64,000 nucleotides of DNA, taken from contig NZ_QUMW01000001.1 of the NCBI RefSeq assembly GCF_003387165.1, positions 16,487 through 80,486 of the forward strand, given 5' to 3'. How positions within the stretch are numbered: the stretch's first letter is position 1; each line of letters starts with the position of its first letter. The notes under the pieces are model-generated. The model did not search any database. It worked only from the letters and a program-made list of their open reading frames with translations, and was not told where the DNA came from. The position numbers were made by a program, and so were the translations under genes. Below are positions 58,660 to 64,000 of this stretch, in pieces. Origin of the DNA: Jeotgalicoccus halotolerans (GTDB taxonomy: Bacteria > Bacillota > Bacilli > Staphylococcales > Salinicoccaceae).

Positions 58660-59709
58660 ATGTATACTTTATTTATTTTATGTATATCGTTCGCGATATC
58701 TTTATTAATAGTGCCGCTTTTTATATACATTGCGAAGCGTTTCGGGTTTGTAGATTACCCGAACTACCGCAAAGTGCATAAAGTGCCGATGCCTTATCTC
58801 GGCGGTGTGGCGATTCTGCTGAGCTTTACAATCGTAACGCTGTTTGCTCAGCCTGTCGAAACTGAATATAAACCGATCATTATCGGTGCAGTGGTAATCT
58901 GCCTGATCGGGGTAATTGACGATAAGTATGATCTGAAGCCGTTCATTAAGTTCCTCGGCCAGCTCGTCGCCATCGCAGTACCGATTTCATACGGTATTAT
59001 TATCGATACGATTACACCTTTCGGCTTTGAAATTAACTTTGGTGTCTTTTCAATCCTGGTCACTGTTATTTGGCTTGCCGCGATTATAAACGCGATTAAC
59101 CTGATCGACGGTCTCGACGGTCTTGCAACAGGGGTTGTTATTATTGCACTGGCAAGTATCGCTGTAATAACGATTTTCCAGCAGAACATTTTCGTCATGA
59201 TGCTTTGTGTCATCCTGCTTGGTGCATGTCTCGGATTTCTGCCTTACAACTTTCACCCGGCAAAAACTTTTCTCGGTGATAACGGGGCAATGATGCTAGG
59301 CTATATTATCGGTGTGCTGTCGATTATCGGTTTTAAGAACATTACATTTATCTCACTGTTTTTCCCGATTATTATACTCGGGGTGCCGTTTATGGATATT
59401 TTCTTCGCGGCAGTCAGGCGGTACAGAGAAGGCGTGTCTGTTATGAGGGCAGATAAAAATCACCTGCACCACAGAGTGCAGCAGCTCGGCTTTTCTCACA
59501 GGGAGACCGTCGTGCTGATTTACTTTATTGCGCTCTTGTTCGCTATCGGCGGCGTGATTATGTATCTCGCAACCGTGCCGGGCGCGGTAATTATCGGTAT
59601 CCTGCTCTTGTTTACGATGAACATAGTAGTTGAAGCAACTAATCTAATCGGTTCAAACCGCCGTCCAATACTGAATTTTTTCCAGAAAGTATTTAACAAA
59701 ATTCCATAA
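58660..59709 (+). CDS. tagO: Undecaprenyl-phosphate N-acetylglucosaminyl 1-phosphate transferase
   Basis: A 349-residue membrane glycosyltransferase of the MraY/WecA family that starts wall teichoic acid synthesis. About eleven membrane helices. YRKVHKVPMPYLGG near 33, VIDDKYDLKPFIKFLGQ near 86, the metal-binding NLIDGLDGLATG near 147, and DKNHLHHRVQQLGFSHRE near 266 are all typical. I choose ATG 58660 with GGGTGAG upstream; the reading from 58558 adds 34 untypical residues. The stop codon directly abuts that of the convergent yigZ-like gene. Confidence 0.9.
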   Translation: MYTLFILCISFAISLLIVPLFIYIAKRFGFVDYPNYRKVHKVPMPYLGGVAILLSFTIVTLFAQPVETEYKPIIIGAVVICLIGVIDDKYDLKPFIKFLGQLVAIAVPISYGIIIDTITPFGFEINFGVFSILVTVIWLAAIINAINLIDGLDGLATGVVIIALASIAVITIFQQNIFVMMLCVILLGACLGFLPYNFHPAKTFLGDNGAMMLGYIIGVLSIIGFKNITFISLFFPIIILGVPFMDIFFAAVRRYREGVSVMRADKNHLHHRVQQLGFSHRETVVLIYFIALLFAIGGVIMYLATVPGAVIIGILLLFTMNIVVEATNLIGSNRRPILNFFQKVFNKIP

Positions 59710-60339
59710 TCAGACTGTTTCTTCAGCGATGATAATGTCGCCTTCTTCATAATCGAAACTGGTGCTGGTAATTTCTTTTAAGGTGTTGATGATTGCGTCG
59801 ACACCTTTTTCTTTGACGTGCAGCACATAGCTCACCTTATCCGTGTAGTTCTGCGAAACGATTGCGGCTTCTGAGTTTTCGAGATAATGTTCGAACTTGC
59901 TCGTAAAAGTATAATCGAGGGTCACAGTGAGCGGCACAACCGGAACCTCCACAACTTTCCCTGCTTCCTTGACCGCGCTCGATGCGCCTTTTGAATACGC
60001 GCGTATTAAACCGCCGGCACCGAGCTTAATTCCGCCGAAGTAGCGGGTGACGACCACAGCCGCATTGTAAAGCTCTTCTTTTTTCAGCACTTCGAGAATC
60101 GGCACCCCAGCTGTACCCTGAGGCTCACCGTCATCATCCGCCTTTTGGATCAGAGCGCTTTTACCGATGATGTAAGCGCTGCAGTTATGTGTAGCTGTTT
60201 TATGCTCCTTCTTGACTTCCGCTATAAAAGCTTTCGCTTCTTCTTCAGATTCAGTCCGTTTTATAAACGATAAAAACCGGGACTTTTTAATAACGATTTC
60301 AGTTTCCGCACTTTTGTAATTCATGTATTTTTGTTCCAT
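59710..60339 (-). CDS. yvyE: YigZ/YvyE (IMPACT) family protein
   Basis: A 209-residue protein of the IMPACT/YigZ family, possibly acting at the ribosome or on translation factors. SKFIKRTESEEEAKAFI-like start, then DDGEPQGTAGVPILEVL near 68 and TRYFGGIKLGAGGLIRAY near 97 are the two family signatures; the C-terminal domain is EF-G-like. I start at 60339 with GGAGGTG upstream; the frame further upstream overlaps degV control sequences and is rejected. Confidence 0.9.
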   Translation of the reverse strand: MEQKYMNYKSAETEIVIKKSRFLSFIKRTESEEEAKAFIAEVKKEHKTATHNCSAYIIGKSALIQKADDDGEPQGTAGVPILEVLKKEELYNAAVVVTRYFGGIKLGAGGLIRAYSKGASSAVKEAGKVVEVPVVPLTVTLDYTFTSKFEHYLENSEAAIVSQNYTDKVSYVLHVKEKGVDAIINTLKEITSTSFDYEEGDIIIAEETV

Positions 60340-60416
60340 AAAAACACCTCCGTAACAGTTTATCATATGTTCGATATGTAGTAGAATAGTTACGAGATGA
60401 ATTGGAGGAGACGCAT

Positions 60417-61289
60417 ATGAAAGTTGCGGTGGTCGTAGATTCGACAAGTTATTTATCAGAGAAAATTTTAGCTGAACATAATATATTTACAATTCCCTTA
60501 AATGTAGTAGTCGGCGATAAGACTTTTAAAGAAAACGAAATAGATAATAAATGGTATTATGCCGAAATGGCCGCACTGGAAGAACTCCCGACAACGAGCC
60601 AGCCTTCAATCGGGGATTATATTTTGCTTTTGGAATCGCTGTACCGGGAGGGCTACACCGATGTTATCAGTTTTCATCTGTCTGCTGGAATCAGCGGCAC
60701 ATGCCAGAATGCACGGGCAGCGGCTGCAAGTGTCGACGGTATTAACGTACACGTCGTTGACTCTGAAATTGCAGCTGCACCGCTAGGTTTTTTAGCTCTC
60801 TATGCGGCGCAGAATCTTGCATCAAAGCCGCTTCAAGAAGTGCTGGCTGATGTGAATGATATGAAAAAGAAGCACAGCATGAACGCCTTCTTCCTGGTCG
60901 ATACACTGACAAATCTGCAGAAGGGCGGCCGGTTGTCGAATGCCCAGGCCTTTATCGGCGGACTTTTGAAAATTAAGCCTATTCTGGAATTTCAGGAAGG
61001 TAAAATAGTCGCTATCGAAAAAATCAGAACGCAGAAAAAAGCGATGCTGAAAATTGAAGAAATGCTGCAGGCTGAATTTGACAAGCACGAAGGCAAAGAA
61101 CTGACAGCGTGTGTCATTCACGCCAATGCAGAAGAACTTGGAGCACGCTATAAAATGGAATTGGAAGAAAAATTCCCGCAGGTTAAATTTGTCATGCAGG
61201 AATTCGGTCCGGTGGTCGGTACGCATTTAGGGGAGGGTGCGCTCGGCATCGGCTTCACTACGTATAAAGTAGATGTTACAGGCTTGTAA
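60417..61289 (+). CDS. degV: DegV family fatty-acid-binding protein
   Basis: A 290-residue DegV family protein. In S. aureus the homologous proteins (FakB) bind fatty acids for the FakA kinase. DSTSYLS near the N-terminus, LPTTSQPSIGDYI near 60, SAGISGTCQNARAAA near 92 and QKGGRLSNAQAFIGGLLKIK near 164 are conserved in the family. ATG at 60417 follows GGAGGAG. It is divergent from yvyE, with 77 bases between. Confidence 0.88.
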   Translation: MKVAVVVDSTSYLSEKILAEHNIFTIPLNVVVGDKTFKENEIDNKWYYAEMAALEELPTTSQPSIGDYILLLESLYREGYTDVISFHLSAGISGTCQNARAAAASVDGINVHVVDSEIAAAPLGFLALYAAQNLASKPLQEVLADVNDMKKKHSMNAFFLVDTLTNLQKGGRLSNAQAFIGGLLKIKPILEFQEGKIVAIEKIRTQKKAMLKIEEMLQAEFDKHEGKELTACVIHANAEELGARYKMELEEKFPQVKFVMQEFGPVVGTHLGEGALGIGFTTYKVDVTGL

Positions 61290-61301
61290 TAATATATTTT
61301 A

Positions 61302-61331
61302 AACCGCAGCTTATTCAGGCTGCGGTTTTTT
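61302..61331 (+). terminator. Terminator of degV
   Basis: AACCGCAGC / GCTGCGGTT, 9-bp stem with an 8-base loop, followed by TTTTC. Confidence 0.85.
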
Positions 61332-61345
61332 CTTGGGGGAATATT

Positions 61346-62590
61346 ATGATTTTAAAACACGGCGCTCCAGACCTTATGTTCAAAGCGGGAGTAAAAGATA
61401 ACAGATGTTTCCGCTGCGGCAACCGGGAAAAAGATTTGTTTTATACGTATTACTCTTCATATGATGAGACAGATATTACTTACTGTCTTCACTGTATAGC
61501 ACTCGGACGGTCGGATTCTCTTAATCCGCTGTACGGATATGAGACTGTCAGGCAGCGAGACAATATTGACTACGCTCTAGATTTTGAACTGAATGATGTG
61601 CAGCAGGCGGCGAGTACGAGACTGCTTGATGCAATTAAAAATAATCACAATCTTCTTTTGTACGCAGTGACCGGCGCAGGGAAAACCGAAATAACATTTG
61701 AAGGGATAAAATATGCACGGAACAGCGGTTTGAATGTGGCTTTCGTATCGCCGAGAATCGATGTTGTGAAGGAAGTTTATTTAAGACTCGCCGATGCTTT
61801 TAAAGGAGTGCGGATTGATTTAATGTACAGCGGCGTCAAATCGGTATTCTCTCATATGTTTACCGTCTGTACCGTGCACCAGCTGTTTAACTGCATCGAT
61901 CATTACGATGTGATTATTATCGACGAAGTCGACGCCTTTCCGCTGCCGGAAGAACCGCTTTTAATGGAAACAGTTAAACGGGCGGCAGCGGAAGATGCAT
62001 CGATTATTCTGATGACAGCAACGCCCACAGCGGAAATGAAGTTGCTTGCCGGAAAAGACAATGTTGTTACAATCGCACGCCGCTATCACGGTTACGATTT
62101 AGCTTTGCCGAAAGTTATCTGGCAGAACTCCAGTAAGTATATAAAGAAGAAGCGGATCCCGCCGAAACTTACGGAACTGCTCGATAATATTATTAAAGCA
62201 GGCAGAAAAGTACTGGTCTTTTTTCCGGATATTACTATGATGAAAACAGCTGCTGAGATTCTGAAAAAGAAATACAGCCGTTTAGAATCGGTCTACAGCG
62301 GTGATGCTGGACGGTATGAAAAAGTGCAGCTGATGCGCGACGGGGAACTTGACATACTCTTGACGACTACTATTTTAGAACGCGGAGTAACGTTTTTATA
62401 TCTGGATGTAATCGTGATCGACGCGCACCGGTTCGACAGTGCAAGTTTAATCCAGATATGCGGGCGCGTCGGACGTAAACCAAAAGATCCGACAGGAAAT
62501 ATTTCTCTTATAACGGATTTTAATACTTCTGGTATCCGAGGCACCCTTGCCGCCATCAGTCAATTTAACAAAGGGAGGACGGCACTTTGA
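61346..62590 (+). CDS. comFA: Competence helicase ComFA
   Basis: A 414-residue DEAD-type ATPase that drives uptake of transforming DNA. The N-terminal zinc site uses CFRCGN near 22 and CLHC near 48. Helicase motifs: YAVTGAGKTEITFEG near 105 (Walker A), IIDEVDAFPL near 190 (DEVD), LMTATPTAEMK near 223, ERGVTF and QICGRVGRKPKDPTG near 370. GGGGGA precedes the ATG. It overlaps comFC by four bases. Confidence 0.9.
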   Translation: MILKHGAPDLMFKAGVKDNRCFRCGNREKDLFYTYYSSYDETDITYCLHCIALGRSDSLNPLYGYETVRQRDNIDYALDFELNDVQQAASTRLLDAIKNNHNLLLYAVTGAGKTEITFEGIKYARNSGLNVAFVSPRIDVVKEVYLRLADAFKGVRIDLMYSGVKSVFSHMFTVCTVHQLFNCIDHYDVIIIDEVDAFPLPEEPLLMETVKRAAAEDASIILMTATPTAEMKLLAGKDNVVTIARRYHGYDLALPKVIWQNSSKYIKKKRIPPKLTELLDNIIKAGRKVLVFFPDITMMKTAAEILKKKYSRLESVYSGDAGRYEKVQLMRDGELDILLTTTILERGVTFLYLDVIVIDAHRFDSASLIQICGRVGRKPKDPTGNISLITDFNTSGIRGTLAAISQFNKGRTAL

Positions 62591-63270
62591 GATGTCTATA
62601 CTGCCATGACGTTATTAAAGAAGAAATAACACTGATTACGCTGTTTACAAAAAATGAGCCCTTATGTTTAACATGCCGTGCTGCCTTGAGTTTTAAGTAT
62701 CCGGGAGAAAGGTGCGGCCGATGCCATCAGCTTGTAAGAAAAAAAGCGGATATCTGCGCGGACTGTCACGTTCTCATAGATCTTTATCCCGCTGTGAATA
62801 AAATATATACGGCGACAGATTATAATGAAGAGATTAAAATGCTGATGCACCGTTATAAATTTGTGAAAGATTATGCACTCAGTGAAGTGCTGGCTCTGCT
62901 TATTTCATTTAATTTTAAATGTTACGATTATGTCGTGCCGATACCTGTGTCGAGTGCCCGGCTGAAAGAGCGGACTTATAACCAGACATCAGCTGTTATG
63001 AGAGCAGCCGGTGTGACTTATACGAATATGCTCGGAACAGGCAAGATGAAAAGACAGTCGGAACTTTTAAAACATGAACGGCTGAGCAGCACAAATCCAT
63101 TTTATTTACTGGAAAATGTTAAAGATATGAGCTTATCGGGTAAGAGTGTACTTATAGCCGATGACATTTATACGACTGGCATTACAGTGCATCAGGCGGC
63201 TGATGTCATCAAAGATATAAATTTTCAGAATATTGATGTGTTTACGTTTTCAAAAACTCAGCACATTTGA
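62587..63270 (+). CDS. comFC: Competence protein ComFC (phosphoribosyltransferase fold)
   Basis: A 227-residue ComFC protein. Zinc cysteines are in MRCLYCHD at the start, CLTC near 29, CGRCHQL near 42 and CADCHVL near 56; the phosphoribosyltransferase motif is VLIADDIYTTGITVHQ near 194. It starts at TTG, overlapping the comFA stop, after AAGGGAGGACGG. It acts with ComFA in DNA uptake; the exact reaction is unknown. Confidence 0.9.
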   Translation: MRCLYCHDVIKEEITLITLFTKNEPLCLTCRAALSFKYPGERCGRCHQLVRKKADICADCHVLIDLYPAVNKIYTATDYNEEIKMLMHRYKFVKDYALSEVLALLISFNFKCYDYVVPIPVSSARLKERTYNQTSAVMRAAGVTYTNMLGTGKMKRQSELLKHERLSSTNPFYLLENVKDMSLSGKSVLIADDIYTTGITVHQAADVIKDINFQNIDVFTFSKTQHI

Positions 63271-63314
63271 TATAATGAAGATAAGAAACAAGGTACTTAT
63301 AAGGAGGGCTCATC

Positions 63315-63875
63315 ATGATTAGAGTTGAAATCAGAGGCGAAAACATTGAAGTAACAGACGCAATCCGCGATCACATCGAGGAAAAAGTCGGTAAGCTTGA
63401 ACGTTACTTCAACGATGTACCAAACACTCATGCACACGTAAACATCAAGGTACGTAATAACAAACGGGGCAAGGTTGAAATTACGATTCCTATGAAAGAT
63501 TTAACGCTGCGTGCTGAGGAAGGACACGATGATCTTTATGCTGCTGTCGATTTAGTAATTGACAAGCTGGAAAGACAAATCCGCAAGCATAAAACTAAGA
63601 TCAACCGCAAATTCAGAGAGAAAAACCCTGAGGCCGATTTCTTCAATGCATCAGCGTTCGAAAACGGCGCACAAGAAGACAATGAGAATGGTGACGAGAT
63701 TGCAATTTTCCGTTCTAAAGAATTCACTTTAAAACCGATGGATTCTGAAGAAGCAGTTCTGCAGATGAATATGCTCGGTCACGATTTCTTTGTCTTTAAT
63801 GATAGAGAAACTGATGGTACCAGCATTGTTTACCGTCGTAAAGACGGTAAATACGGCTTAATCGAAACAAATTAA
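63315..63875 (+). CDS. hpf: Long-form ribosome hibernation promoting factor
   Basis: A 186-residue long HPF. The N-terminal S30AE domain (1-105: [20 protein letters not shown] and [18 protein letters not shown]) binds the 30S subunit; the C-terminal domain (about 130-186: [36 protein letters not shown]) dimerises and forms 100S ribosomes. AAGGAGGGCTCATC precedes the ATG. Following comFC and expected to precede secA, as in S. aureus. Confidence 0.93.
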   Translation: MIRVEIRGENIEVTDAIRDHIEEKVGKLERYFNDVPNTHAHVNIKVRNNKRGKVEITIPMKDLTLRAEEGHDDLYAAVDLVIDKLERQIRKHKTKINRKFREKNPEADFFNASAFENGAQEDNENGDEIAIFRSKEFTLKPMDSEEAVLQMNMLGHDFFVFNDRETDGTSIVYRRKDGKYGLIETN

Positions 63876-63957
63876 TGTCAAATTGCTTAAAACCCTGACG
63901 GCGGTTGAACTGCTCCCTGTCAAGTAGACAGGTAAAAAAACAAAATAGTATTTTGGT

Positions 63958-63988
63958 CGCACACGACGATTGTCGTGTGCGTTTTTTT
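63958..63988 (+). terminator. Terminator after hpf
   Basis: CGCACACGAC (63958-63967) pairs perfectly with 63972-63981, GATT loop, followed by seven T. A weaker hairpin (CCTGTC/GACAGG, 63916-63932) precedes it. Confidence 0.9.
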
Positions 63989-64000
63989 ATGCGGGTATCT

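Noticed and set aside
1..64000. CRISPR array, tRNA, rRNA, prophage or integrase
   Set aside because: No regularly spaced repeats with unique spacers, no cloverleaf or rRNA sequence, and no integrase, terminase or transposase protein were recognised.

Overview
The window looks like chromosomal DNA of a low-GC Gram-positive coccus of the family Staphylococcaceae. From about 37 kb onward the gene content matches what is known around the Staphylococcus aureus chromosome segment with nrdIEF, sstABCD, murB, pabA/pabBC, recQ, the GGDEF gene gdpS, tagO (llm), yvyE/yigZ, degV, comFA/comFC and hpf. The proteins are clearly divergent from S. aureus, several are acidic, and starts at TTG or GTG are frequent, so a salt-adapted relative such as Jeotgalicoccus, Salinicoccus or Nosocomiicoccus is my inference; I cannot run a search to name the genus.

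Layout. 1-16 kb is an accessory region: many very small membrane proteins, two pairs of paralogues, acetyltransferases, a Nudix hydrolase, an APH-type kinase, a methyltransferase, a PPP phosphatase, and several decayed genes (GrpB fragment, AI-2E permease remnant, a frameshifted small membrane gene). 16-29 kb is metabolic and transport: SDR, CynX-like MFS with divergent LysR, Fsr-like MFS, isoaspartyl dipeptidase with an NhaC antiporter gene that carries an in-frame TGA, asparaginase, a PQQ-type sugar dehydrogenase lipoprotein, a dehalogenase/epoxide-hydrolase-like enzyme and a quinone oxidoreductase. 29.3-33.1 kb is a BmrCD-type heterodimeric ABC exporter, preceded by a promoter, a 25-codon leader ORF and two terminators arranged like a translation-dependent attenuator. 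33-42 kb holds a MetE-like methyltransferase, cytosine deaminase, GlsB-type stress protein, an MFS exporter, the aminodeoxychorismate genes and an unusual PxpC-like gene. 42-64 kb is the conserved core block: RecQ, class Ib ribonucleotide reductase, Fur-controlled siderophore uptake, MurB, a lipoprotein, bacilliredoxin BrxC, GdpS, TagO, YigZ, DegV, ComFA/ComFC and long-form HPF.

The most interesting non-coding structure is (i) the leader/attenuator before the ABC exporter, in which an 8-nt sequence occurs once inside the leader ORF and once in the terminator and competes for the same partner; (ii) a 42-bp tandem array between sstD and murB whose units form hairpins with compensatory base changes; (iii) two more intergenic tandem arrays (about 51 bp and about 41 bp periods) with the same hairpin logic; (iv) an orphan, near-perfect anti-16S Shine-Dalgarno sequence in a hairpin between sstC and sstD; (v) a perfect 44-bp palindrome at the end of the AI-2E remnant; and (vi) NrdR-like and LexA-like boxes together upstream of nrdI. 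No CRISPR array, tRNA, rRNA, intact insertion sequence or prophage was seen. I did not find a convincing wholly new multi-gene system; the leader/attenuator and the hairpin arrays are the best candidates for new biology.
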